Program-made: the position numbers and the translations under genes
Shown here: positions 1 to 10,800 of the stretch, in pieces
Numbering within the stretch: the stretch's first letter is position 1
Layout of the letters: every line of letters begins with the position of its first letter
Notes under the pieces: model-generated
What the model was told of the DNA's origin: nothing
The model's database searches: none
Seen by the model: the letters and a program-made list of their open reading frames with translations, nothing else
Assembly: GCA_026874595.1 (NCBI GenBank)
Contig: CM049314.1
Coordinates: forward strand, 24,251,729 to 24,315,728
Direction: 5' to 3'
Source: Sipunculus nudus
Lineage: Eukaryota > Annelida > Sipuncula > Golfingiida > Sipunculidae
Length of the DNA: 64,000 nucleotides

Positions 1-455
1 ACCTGACGGTACATATAAAATTTCGATGCAGGTGGTCCGTTAACGAAATATTGAAGTCTAACTCAGGGCCTTTGGTTCTAACTTTTCGCTTAAAATCCCA
101 GAACCTGTGTTAAACCCCTGACCGCCTCCTTATGTTAAAACGTTGTTGTTCCTTTATGAATTTTGCTCAGTTTGTAGGCATACACGGTTACTGTTGAACT
201 ATGAAGGCTCAGAGAGTCTGATTAAAATTTAATAAAATTGATAAAAAATTATGACAGCTGCCAATATTTTCCCTTTAAATATGAACCAAATAATATGGCC
301 TTCATGTATAAAGTGGTGTTATCGACGTGACATCTTTTTCAAGCCTCGGCAGATAATGAAATTTAATATTTACAGATATGTCTGGGTTATGCTAAACTTT
401 TGCTCTCCGTCATGCAATGATATCTATCAAATGTGTTTTCTTTCTTCACATTTAG

Positions 456-546
456 AGAGGCTGCACTTAGAAGAACTTTCCGCATGTTTGACAAAGATGG
501 AAATGGAGAGATAGACAAGAACGAATTGAAAGCGGTAAGTTTCTTG

Positions 547-612
<66 letters not shown>

Positions 613-778
613 GAACCTCTCCTTACGGGGACCTCTGTACTAAGTACACCTCCTGCGACGCCAATTTACGGGCAGTTCCTTGAACTTCGGTCCCAAAATC
701 TATAATCTCCCTACTAGGGGCACTTCTCTATTGCAGGCAAAATGTCCGGTCCCGTCAGGATTCGTATTTCGGAAGTTC

Positions 779-822
<44 letters not shown>

Positions 823-866
823 TTTATACATATATATATATATATATATAGACGTGGAAGTTCTAT

Positions 867-954
<88 letters not shown>

Positions 955-2622
955 GTGGGTGTCATCAATAAGGTCTTTCCTCAGACCTAGTTTTCTTCAT
1001 TGCTTAGTCAATAACAAGTTCTTTTGCTGATTTCTTTAAATTCATATTATTTAAGGAACTCTAGGCAATTCCTGTTAAGAAAAGTTAACGCCTCTTATAA
1101 TGCCTCTGTGATTGATATATGAGCTTATTCATCGACAAGCTGTTCTGTGATGTTGATAAACACGAAAACCATGTAACCTGAGGTGTTTGAAAGCTCACTG
1201 GCTGAAAAGGCCATTTCGAAAACTGGCTATTTAAGCCGTAAGCTTATTTTCTAGAAGGTTCTAAGACTTTTATCGTTAAGTGGCGGCAGTTGAGAGGTTT
1301 CCAGTGATCGTTAAGCCGAGTTTGATTTTTTTTCTTAATTTCCACGAATCATGGTCACAGACCAACTCGATGTTCATGGAAAAAGGACACAAATGAATAA
1401 TGTAAAGTAGTTAATGTAAAGTAGACAATATTTAGACTTCAGCATTTGGTGGTATGCGATTTGGCGGGCGGAACAGATGGCCAATAAAGGCTCATATGAT
1501 ATTGTCACGGGGGTGTTTCCATGTGTCCATCAGCTTATATAAGTATGTATATATATTATATCGCCACTGGAACTCAAGGATTCAGGGTAAAATGACGTCA
1601 CTTCACCCTCTTTTTGTGGAACGCCTGCTCGATCCACTGTACAAGTATATTCGTCTGCCAGTTCACGCATAAACACATGTACGCGCATATGAAAGCACAC
1701 CTTAAGCAGAAGTATCGTTTTATGTTGTTACACTGAACAAGCGTCGGAAGTCATGAAAAGGCATATGGTTACCTTTAAATGGACAGGAACATACAGGTTA
1801 AGTGAACTCTTGACATGGAAATTTATTTCAGAGTAGGTACCATCTTGTCGGCAAGCTGTAATCCCACTCTATCCCCTAACCTGGAAACGCATGATACCTT
1901 AAATACATTTAAATTATATACGAAAACAGCCGCTTCAAGGGCCATTTTCAATACTTTTTGACGAAACAGTTTAGACTTACACGCTTCTTCAGACATTGGC
2001 GGCAGATTATGGTAAAAATAAAACAAATGGTAGTCAAACATGTACAATCTGTGTCAGTTGTGTGTCTTCATATTAGGAAAAGAAGGACCAAAGAAATGGT
2101 CGTCATAACACATAACATTTTTAAAGGCAACAAAATTAAACCAAGGGATGCACTTTTATGTCCTGCTGAGAGGTTATGACTTTTGGTTATTCATGATTTC
2201 ATGTGCATTAAATCAAAATTCGAGAAAAATGAATAGAGCATGACATTGTTGTCCTTACCTAAATCCTCGTTCACTAGGCAATGCCAGCTAAAGGCCATAG
2301 ATCTCTTCATTTAAACATATGTAAAAAACATGCTAATATCATCGGAAGATAAAAAGAAAAAATATGATAAGATGAAATAAAAAGAACATTTTGAATAAAC
2401 AGATGAAGGATGTATGAATGCGAGGATAGACATTTGTCATTTAAGAAACGAAAATGATTCATATACTTTATTTTGTTCTCAACTTATGTCCAGGTGTTTA
2501 AAGAAGCAAAGGCGCACCTCTCAGACGCAGATATTGAAAGTATGATCAAACTTGCGGATGAAGACAAGTCCGGTACCATCAGTTATGAGGAATTTATCAA
2601 GTACTGTTTCAAGGTCCAATAG
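456..2622 (+). CDS. EF-hand calcium-binding protein, last two exons (5' part outside window)
   Basis: Two exons are visible: 456-534 and 2494-2622. The first follows a pyrimidine-rich tract ending TTTAG and ends at a GTAAGT donor in phase 0. The second follows TTATGTCCAG and ends at TAG. The first encodes [21 protein letters not shown], a complete 12-residue EF-hand loop ([12 protein letters not shown]) with acidic or polar ligands at positions 1, 3, 5, 9 and 12. The second encodes an entering helix and a second canonical loop, [12 protein letters not shown], and ends YCFKVQ. A paired C-terminal EF-hand lobe of the calmodulin/troponin C type is therefore certain. Whether the full protein is calmodulin-like, centrin-like or a kinase with a calmodulin-like tail cannot be decided, because no upstream exon is recognisable in positions 1-455. 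The 1.96-kb intron contains a MITE and (TA)n arrays. A decayed copy lies 6 kb downstream. Confidence 0.85.
548..609. repeat. (TA)n microsatellite in the EF-hand intron
   Basis: An uninterrupted alternating TA tract starts only 13 bases after the exon donor. Repeated IYIY open frames across it are artefacts. Confidence 0.95.
609..780. mobile_element. Short MITE, AGTGGAACC family, inserted in a (TA)n tract
   Basis: The segment begins AGTGGAACCTCTCC and ends GGAAGTTCTA. These ends are imperfect inverted copies of one another and are flanked by TA. Related ends occur at 34479-34636, 54245-54402 and 55146-55321. The CAGT..ACTG ends and TA flanks fit a pogo/Tigger or Tc1-mariner type element. No coding capacity. 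Confidence 0.55.
782..951. repeat. Two (TA)n arrays separated by a duplicated short motif
   Basis: TA tracts at 782-850 and 866-951 contain the same TTTATATATTTTATA interruptions. They are separated by GACGTGGAAGTTCTATTATA, and GACGTGG recurs right after the second tract. This looks like a local duplication of array plus flank. Confidence 0.8.
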
Positions 2623-2881
2623 AAGATACCCTTCAGTATCGTTCGGAAGACTACATCATGTAGATGTGTTTAATCTGTTGAGTTTTCCAGATAGTTTTTT
2701 TTTTCCTCATTTGGTCGATGTGGTAGACATAAATCCGTTTTCCAGAAAACGTGACATGCTTTTAGAAAACAATTTATCACGTCCAGCTCTTGCAGGAGAG
2801 ACGTGACAGGTGTACTTTGAAAGAGTAGAAGGAGACTAAACGCTTTCCAGACCTTTGTGTAGTTTGAATATTGTAACCTCG

Positions 2882-2887
2882 ATTAAA
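2882..2887 (+). terminator. Probable poly(A) signal of the EF-hand gene
   Basis: ATTAAA lies about 260 bases after the EF-hand stop codon, in AT-rich DNA with no competing AATAAA before it. It is the commonest variant poly(A) hexamer. The cleavage site is not determined. Confidence 0.4.
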
Positions 2888-2909
2888 GAAAGCCACTTGA
2901 AATGCTGAA

Positions 2910-4160
2910 TGTATTGAATAATTAATTAGACAGCACTTGGCAAAGAAACTATTATTCATTCGAATTTAGTCTGATTTCCATAGAGACATTCCATTTTCTA
3001 TGCTTTAATTATATTTAAAAAAAAATACATATATTTGTATCCAAGCCTATTCTTAAGATTTTATAAACCACTTTATTCAGAAAAGGGATTTCCTTTTATT
3101 TCTCAGAAGAGTGAAGCTTTATTAAAGTGTTATACAAATCTCTTCATAGTTCCGTTTGCAAACTGAATCCGAAAATACAAACAATATATAATTAACAAAA
3201 TATAATGACATTTGTTCGAAATTTTACTGGCAATACCCAAATAAATAAAATTCCACCGCCCTGAAAGTAAACCAGCTTTGCAAATGGTCTCATTTCGCTT
3301 AGATTCGTACCGTTTATTAAACATGTTTCATTATTTCTCCCGTGGTGTCCAGGGTAATTGAAAATTTCTTTTTAATAATCCCTGTGACAGATACGGCCAG
3401 TCGAAAGAGAGATAACATAGATAACATAAGCATTTTTCAGAGGTTAGTCATTTTTACATTCTGCAAACTATTATATCGACCGGAGTTCCCTTCCTGTGGT
3501 GTTGGTACTTAAAACATGGACTTGATAATATATGTATTTGAATAGGTCGTCATTCCTCACGCGGCTGGTACAAAGTCCACTTGAGTCATATAATCCTATC
3601 ATGACGAAGGCTCCTTTGGGATACTTCGCAAGATAATCACATGACTGCATGTTTTTGCACATTTGCATATAAAAAAAGGGATTTAATGTATTCAGATAAA
3701 GAAGAACCAAGACAAATAACAATGAACTTAGCCGGTTATTGTTTTAACTGAAACAAAATAGTAGTTCAAAGAAGGAAACGATGACAGTCATTGAACAGGA
3801 GGACATACCTACTTCTATTTGATCTAAGGGGAACGAGCCTTTGATATAGGATTAGTTAGATAACCTAGGCTTCAGTTGGCTTTTTAATTTAGATGTTTTT
3901 TTAAGGCATAATTTGGGGTTTGCATGACCAGTTCCAAAGATATGAAATCGTTATTTACAGGTCAAACATGCCTTGTTCCTCCACTCTTTCAATAGCCACC
4001 AATAAGAGTAAAATTCACTGTTTTTTTTTCTTTAACATTAGCTGAATTAAAAATTCTATGGACTACATAAACAATTTGCTTTGTTTCTGAGCATGTTTAT
4101 GTTTCCCCTGTACCCGCTGAAACTGATTATGTTAACAAATCAAGGAACACTGCATAACCT
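2910..4160. other. Non-coding stretch, nothing recognised
   Basis: AT-rich DNA between the EF-hand 3' end and a small tandem repeat. Open frames are short and without recognisable motifs. Confidence 0.5.
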
Positions 4161-4165
4161 ATGTG

Positions 4166-4321
4166 CCGGGAGTATTAGTGGATTTTATTTAAAACCCTAG
4201 CATCGCTAATCAAGTGAACCGGGAGTGATAGTAGACTTTACATAAAACCCTAGCATCGCTAATCAAGTGAACCGGGAGTGATAGTAGACTTTACATAAAA
4301 CTCAAGCATCGCTTTTCAAGG
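4166..4321. repeat. 53-bp tandem repeat, three units
   Basis: Units begin CCGGGAGT at 4166, 4219 and 4272, a fixed 53-base period. The last two are nearly identical (CCGGGAGTGATAGTAGAC..). The first is more diverged and the last is truncated. No coding frame is kept. Confidence 0.9.
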
Positions 4322-4680
4322 GATTTCTTTTAGGCGGCCGAAAATTTTAGTAGAATTTTTATAACTCTGCAAACAGACGTTTAGGTAAGAATCTGTGCGA
4401 GACGCAAAAGCAGGCTTCTGCCTTAAGCGTGTATTATTTTATTTTCCACATGTTAGGGTGCCATCTATAAGCTGTAAATAACCTTTGTTAAATCCTAACT
4501 GGAAGCACAGTTTTGTTTTCGCGTCGCACTCTATTTAAAAAGTATATCTGTGTATGATTATCTGTGAAAATCAGGGTAAAATATGATGAGCACATGGGCA
4601 CCTTGTGAATCGCAAATGTATTTTGTTTCCTTAGTCTACACATGGTAATATAAGGAAATTACTGAAGGACGCGTGTACCT

Positions 4681-4686
4681 GTGTGT

Positions 4687-4720
<34 letters not shown>

Positions 4721-4775
4721 AAGAGAAAGAGAGAGAGAAAGAGAGAGGTAGTGAGAGTAAGAGAGAGAGAGAGAG
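4681..4775. repeat. (GT)n followed by (GA)n polypurine tract
   Basis: A TGTGTG tract passes directly into about 80 bases of almost pure GA/GAAA. The polypurine part is mirror-like and could form a triplex. Confidence 0.9.
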
Positions 4776-5089
4776 CGTAACTACAGTGCATTGTGTCGTG
4801 ATAAATAAAGTTTGAGATGATGAGTTACGTTATGTGAAGGTAATATTTCGGAGAGATATAAAGGGACATAATTTGATATAGACCTTTATTTGTATATACC
4901 CGGTATTTCATTTTTCCCATTAAAATCCACTTTCGTGCTGGTATTTTTGGACCCACCGATCGCATAAATTGATTAAAAAAGACAGATTAATTTTGTAATT
5001 AGAGTGTTTTTATGTTTGCTCGTCGTAGCACTTTTATGGTTAGATGTTGTAGGTCTAAAAAGATTTTATCAAATTATATTTAAGTAGAA

Positions 5090-6430
5090 TATGGACTATC
5101 AAGAAGCTACTCTGCGTATCCGCCAGATCCAAAGGACAATGGATAATGTAAAGCATTCTATGACTCCCGACTTGATAACCCTCCACAGTAGGGTGATCAG
5201 AAATGCCAAAGTATCCCAAGACGCACGAACGGAGGAAACTGTAAACTATTACTGTTACAATAATTAACAGTATTAAAAATGTTACAGTAACAATTATTAA
5301 AAATTTTGGAAGTGCCAAATTTCAGGCTGATCCAATAAACCGCTCCTGAACTTTGTGCGATATTCATCAAATATTGACACATGGTGGACAGCATGCAAAA
5401 AAAGGTTGTAGGTGTGCATCACCTATAAGATATAACGCAATCCTAGATCTAAAGACATGCAAATTTTCAGGCTGATGCATCAAACCACTCCTTAGAAAAA
5501 ATGCATGGAAAATTCTAAGAGTACGCAATTAAGTAGCACCACCAGTCTTTTGTACAAGAAATCTAACAAAGATGGATGAACATGCAAAATTTAGTTGCAA
5601 AACAATCTGTGAAAAAGGGACATCAATGTAGGTGGCACCACAAGCCTTGACACCGACAAAGCTATCCAGAATATATAAACATGGAAAATGCAGTCTGATA
5701 CATCCATCCACTCTAAATATAAGTTATTTACCTTAAGATAAAGATGCCAACGGTATAGGACATATAAAATTTCAGTATATTTCAAACCAATCTTGAGATA
5801 AATGCACGGGTGTATTTTAAATATGACTATGGGTCGCTCCACCTGTTATAATTATACTATCAAAATTGGATGGTCAGGCCGATACATTTAATTTTCCCTG
5901 AGACAAGTTTAATTCCCACCGAAAGCAATCAGACGGACTGAAGCCACTCCGAAGCGATTGCAGGTGGCACCGCCATTCCTGACTACATGATAGAGGTATC
6001 ATAGATCTATAGATTTGCAAAATTTCAGCTCAATAAGTCAAACCACTCCTGAGATATGTGCCATTATAGCCGACACCATCCATAAATGGATTGTAGGTGA
6101 CCCAACTATTCAAATTTTAAAGATAAAACTACCAAAAATATTTGAACTTACTTAGTTAAGGCTGATATATATCAGTCCTTTCATGAGATAGATGCATGAA
6201 TGTATTTTACGAATATGAGACCTTCGTAACGCAACAGGACTTGTGTACGCGAAATTTACACAAGTTGGACAAACATGCGAAATGTCAGGCCGATAAGTCA
6301 AACCACTCCAGATATATGTGTGATTCGCCCGGAACAGATACAATCCATGATTGGAGGTTGCGCCATCAGTCTTTTATGCAAGCTGAAGCTATCCCAGATC
6401 ATGCAAAATTTTACCAGGCCACGCCTGGTG
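5090..6430. repeat. Array of strongly diverged ~130-bp units
   Basis: The core 'GCAAAATTTCAGGCTGAT..' followed by 'TCAAACCACTCCTGAGATA' recurs in degraded form near 5310, 5460, 5684, 5765, 6017 and 6280, with weaker versions between. The last units run up to the decayed EF-hand exon. Unit spacing is irregular, about 80-150 bases, so this is an old array. No frame is conserved. Confidence 0.65.
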
Positions 6431-6434
6431 GCAT

Positions 6435-6494
6435 ATTCCGCATGTTTGACCAAAATGGGAATTGGCATATCAAAAGAACGAATTACAATCGGTA
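6435..6494 (+). pseudogene. Decayed copy of the EF-hand exon
   Basis: TTCCGCATGTTTGAC matches the EF-hand exon at 478-492 exactly. The similarity then continues through the loop to the exon end and donor (AACGAATT..CGGTAAG in both). Relative to the functional exon it has one single-base deletion and substitutions that turn DKDGNGEID into DQNGNWHIK. The loop ligands and the frame are lost, so I read this as a pseudo-exon from a duplicated EF-hand gene. The GTAAG donor survives. Confidence 0.75.
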
Positions 6495-6659
6495 AGATTT
6501 CAATATTTCACTCATATTTGAAAAGTTACAGCACGTTTACTTCATCCGGTGCAATATTCTTTGTAGACGATCTTATTTAAAACATATATAGTCCATACGT
6601 AAGAGGTTATCACGTATTCAACGGCCAGTGTGTTAGCTATAGCCCCTGTTCCGTCTCCC

Positions 6660-6722
6660 CTCAACATACCTTCATGGTTAAGACCTCCGACTTAGGAGCA
6701 GAAATTTCTTCGTTCAAACCAA
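6660..6722 (+). repeat. tRNA-like remnant (possible SINE head)
   Basis: TGGTTAAGACCTCCGACTTA is followed by GGAG and then CGTTCAAACC. This resembles a D-arm, an anticodon stem CTCC/GGAG and a degenerate T-arm B-box. The spacing is right, but the B-box has two or more changes and no acceptor stem is clear. It is probably a decayed tRNA-derived SINE. Confidence 0.3.
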
Positions 6723-7189
6723 GAAGGTGCCAAAAGGCAACATGGTGAAATTTGTAATCTCTTGTTGACAGGTTAACTTTTTATTTTAGTCCTTGCCCGT
6801 ACATTGAATAACCTGGAATAAAACGAAAAACGAAAAATAATATATCACTCTTTATACATCGTTACCTTCATCCTCATTCAATAGACGGCGCCACCATCGG
6901 GTCGTGAGCCGATCGTTTAAAATTGTAAGAATAAACACCAGAAAGTAGGAAAGAAAGAGAAGAGAATGGACAGTAAAGAACAGAAAGAGATGCAGGAATA
7001 AGTAGAAAAGAGGAAAGTATGAAAGATATAAAATAACAAAAACTGATGGTACTAACATCAGGAGAAGTACGATTTAGCGCTTGGTAATGTATGGCTAAAT
7101 AAATGATGTATTCCCTCGAGAGTTAAAAAGACCTAACCTCTGTTTTTTTTTTTTTTTTTTTTTGTTTTTCTAAACACTTCTGGAAGTGG

Positions 7190-7761
7190 GGAGAATCTAT
7201 GCAGAAGAGAATACTAAGAAGGCTTTCCAGCTCCTGGGCTGGGTCGACGAGGGTAACTTTACGTAGGAGAAAATTCTTCACATATTATACGACGACGAAA
7301 ACTTAACGTACGAGGAAATTCTTCACATATTATACGACGACGGTAACTTTACGTACGAGAAAATTCTTCACATATTATACGACGACGGTAACTTAACGTA
7401 CGAGGAAATTCTTCACATATTTTACGACGACGAAAACTTAACGTACGAGAAAATTCTTCACATATTATACGACGACGGTAACTTTACGTACGAGAAAATT
7501 CTTCACATATTATACGACGACGGTAACTTTACGTACGAGAAAATTCTTCACATATTATACGACGACGGTAACTTTACGTACGAGAAAATTCTTCACATAT
7601 TACACGACGACGAAAACTTCACGTACGAGGAAATTCTTCACATATTATACGACGACGGTAACTTCACGTACGAGGAAATTCTTCACATATTATACGACGA
7701 CGGTACCTTCACGTACGAGGAAATTCTTCACATATTATATAAGATAATGAAGGAAACGTGA
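7190..7761 (+). pseudogene. EF-hand-like exon with an 11-unit, 45-bp coding minisatellite
   Basis: A pyrimidine-rich tract (7141-7171) precedes a frame reading ..EENTKKAFQLLGWVDEGNFT, similar to the entering helix and loop of an EF-hand. From 7246 to 7740 there are exactly eleven 45-base units encoding DD(G/E)N(F/L)TYE(K/E)ILHILY. The array ends in YKIMKET and TGA at 7759-7761. This parallels the functional gene's end, [12 protein letters not shown]-stop. The frame is open from 7267 to 7761 with no ATG before position 7747, so it can only be read as a downstream exon. A TAG in unit 1 (7264-7266) interrupts the frame from the upstream EF-like part. That same TAG could serve as a weak splice acceptor. 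A poly(A) signal follows. Best reading: the last exon of a duplicated EF-hand gene whose loop has been amplified. Expression is unknown and pseudogene status is likely but not proven. Confidence 0.6.
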
Positions 7762-7806
7762 CCATCTACCGGAATAATACCATCTCACTCAGAACCTGCA
7801 GGAAAT

Positions 7807-7812
7807 AATAAA
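7807..7812 (+). terminator. AATAAA poly(A) signal after the EF-hand-like repeat
   Basis: A perfect AATAAA lies 45 bases after the TGA that ends the repeat frame. This is consistent with the repeat being, or having been, a 3'-terminal exon. Confidence 0.45.
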
Positions 7813-10800
7813 CGTTTGCTTTGACAATGCATAGGATAACTAAAATGCTTACCTGTTTCTTAAAGGGTAAATCGGACCCATGTATGTAGAATTTTTCGTA
7901 CGATGCTGATGTTGTTCAACCCTTTTTATTTTGGCGATACTTAGAAGCCCTTGAAGTTATTCTTGTATTGTGTTACTAAAGACTTCCAGTTTCAATTTTT
8001 ACCGTTTTAAATATAAGTAAACTGCATATTTTTTGCATCTAAGTACATCTGAAAAGGCCTACCTAAGCACCTGGGTAAAAAAATAGGACTTTGCTATGTT
8101 TTCTGTTAATCGAGAGAGGTTACGCATTGTTAATGTGTTTTCATTTACCTTACATAGTTCTATTTTTAAATTCACGAACCCAGTGAGCGCAAACAAGTCT
8201 GCCCTAGCTTTTACAGAAAATATGTGTATTGTAAATCATATCGTTAACATCGAGAGAGAGAGGATTTCCTTTGGTGACCGATATCTTTTGTTTCTAAACA
8301 CCAAAGGGCCAGTCTAAAAATGCATTAGCCGCCTTAAACGAAGAGAAATTTAAAGATCCCCATACGTTAACATTGACTTTAATATTTTCTACTTTTTCAC
8401 TTAGCAATATGCGTATGTATACGCAGGGAGATGGTTGTGTGTCACAATGTACGGAGTATGTGACGAAACACACTTAATCATTCCAATCGGATCTACAACA
8501 AAGAAATTTGGGATTGAATTACACCTTGGTACCTTTTTAAACAGACGTTTCTACTACTTACATATATTATTGCTCATATCGCGAGGAAGAGCCAAAACAC
8601 ACAACCAGTGAGGCTTGATCTAAACGCTCATGACATTCTGTACACACCAAGTGACCTAATCGATTAATAACTAGCAAAATGGTGGGATTTAACAACATGA
8701 GTTAGACGCACAATAAGATACATGCCTGTGTGTGTATGTGTGTGTGCATGTGCGGGTGAGTGTACTCATTTGTCAGTTTTAAAATTAGAAAATTTAAGTT
8801 TAATATTTTTACACATTTTCAAGGCTTTCCAAAGACCTCACAAAGCTAATAGCCAAGAACAAAATTAATATTTCATTTTTTTGCACGCCTTCCATTACCA
8901 TTGCCATGGAGTTTATATACAGCTGGGTAAATAAATGGTGTGTGTTATATAAAATAAATCACCCAGTAAATGCCAGATGCACCAAAATAAATCCTTACAT
9001 GTACAGGCGCTAACTCTTTGAATGGCAAGTGAAAGAAAGAATATTTATTAGAGTACATCAATATATAAATGTAGCTGCGACCTGTCAAATTAGGCAATCG
9101 GCAAAACTGTTTATCGTTGCAAATTGGCCAGCTTTGACCACCAAACTAACCAAATAATTTTTTTCTCAATTAAACGTATTTACTATTAACGTAAATACTA
9201 GCTAAAGAAACAAGGAGGAAAAGAAAATATTTTTCTCGAAGATGTTTTTGTACTCAAGGTGAACTAAGATGGCGCCAATCCCAATTAAATTTTCAAAACT
9301 GTTGATACAGAATTAATCTCCCCTGCTTACTCACCTTTCAGCTGGGTATTCTTGCCGGGTCCCATTAGATGCCTCAATGCAAAGGTCCCTTGATTGGATT
9401 CTGTATATCATGTCACTTCTTACAACCGAGGTTCCAAAACTAAAACATTTTAAAAAATGAGACAGACACAGCACAGTAATATAAAAGTATCATAGCACTT
9501 ATAAAAAAATGACATACATTAATTCAAATAAAAGCATCAAAATAGGCATGAACTTAATTGAATCTATTATTCTCATTCAAATACAAGTTTGTCTGGTAAG
9601 AGACAACTCTTTTTATTTACTGCAGAGTGCTGTGGTTAGTTTTCGCGAAGTCTGATGAGGTCTGCAGACCTGATTCCTAAAGCAGCAACAAGTGGAAGGA
9701 ATGCAAGGTATAATAGTTATTCTAGAATCAAAAATACAGATAAGGCCTTAAGATGGAGGACAACGAAAAGGTATTATATGACATATGTTAAAAGTTGTAT
9801 GCCATCTCGTAAATATGTCAAAATCTATGGGATATCAAAATTTGACAAAACAAATTTTAATATAGTGAATGTCCTGGATCGTTTCAAGCTGCCAATATGA
9901 CTGTAAAAATAAAGTGTTGAAGAGAATAGTAGATGGAAAACGGATTATTGGCAAGAATTTGATGATAAGACCATGCAATAATGGTTAATCCCCAATTTCA
10001 TGCAGGTAATCTTTTTACATAATGTTAAAAAAAACACACAATAAGTGTCCCTGCACTATCATCGTGCATTTATGTGTGCAACACTTCTGGCAGCAGTTCC
10101 CTCACGTAAACTATCAATAGTAGCACGTGCTCAAGTTTATGTTTATATTTATAATACCGCGTCACAGATATTACACCGCAAATTAGGTCCGCAGGTTTAT
10201 CAATGTAACAAAATATGTTTTTACGGACAAATGCCGTTTGTTTGTTATATTTGGAATGGATTTTGTCGAAGCATCCTTTTATATTTATTATTTGTCTTAA
10301 TTATTGGAAATTTTCAATTTCGGTTGTTATAGCGTGCATTTGACTGGATAAACTGCCTTGTGCACATTGATTGGCTGAGATCTATCCCCTTCATAGACGA
10401 GATCTCGCCTGAGGAGAATGTATCGCAGGTAGTCCTCCCTTTTCTCTACACAGGAGAGTTATATCAGTAATAACGGCTACAGAGTGTTTTTAATCAGTTG
10501 TATTGGGGTCTGACGCAAAGATATATAGAAGAAATAAAATAAACTCTGGTCAGTGGTTTTCCGATGGTTTCAAATGTTCATAACTGAACTAAGCAACTTC
10601 TTTGTTTGGAGAGAAGCTTAAAAACTGTCGGAGCCAACCTAAACTAGCACAACCATTACTTAGACCTCTTTGCTTCGCAAAAATCTCATTAACATCAATA
10701 TGGTTAATAATAAATGAATAATTAATAATATTTTTATCACCAACCTTACAGTCAGAAGGCTTTGACTTTAACAACACCTTGAATAGATAGAACAGTTCTA

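Noticed and set aside
7190-7761. Reading the 45-bp array as a CRISPR-like or purely non-coding satellite
   Set aside because: There are no spacers. The length is an exact multiple of three and the frame and gene-like end are preserved, so a coding origin explains more.
9655-9900. 81-codon open frame beginning MRSADLIPKAATSG
   Set aside because: No recognisable domain, splice partner or promoter; recorded only within the gene-poor stretch.
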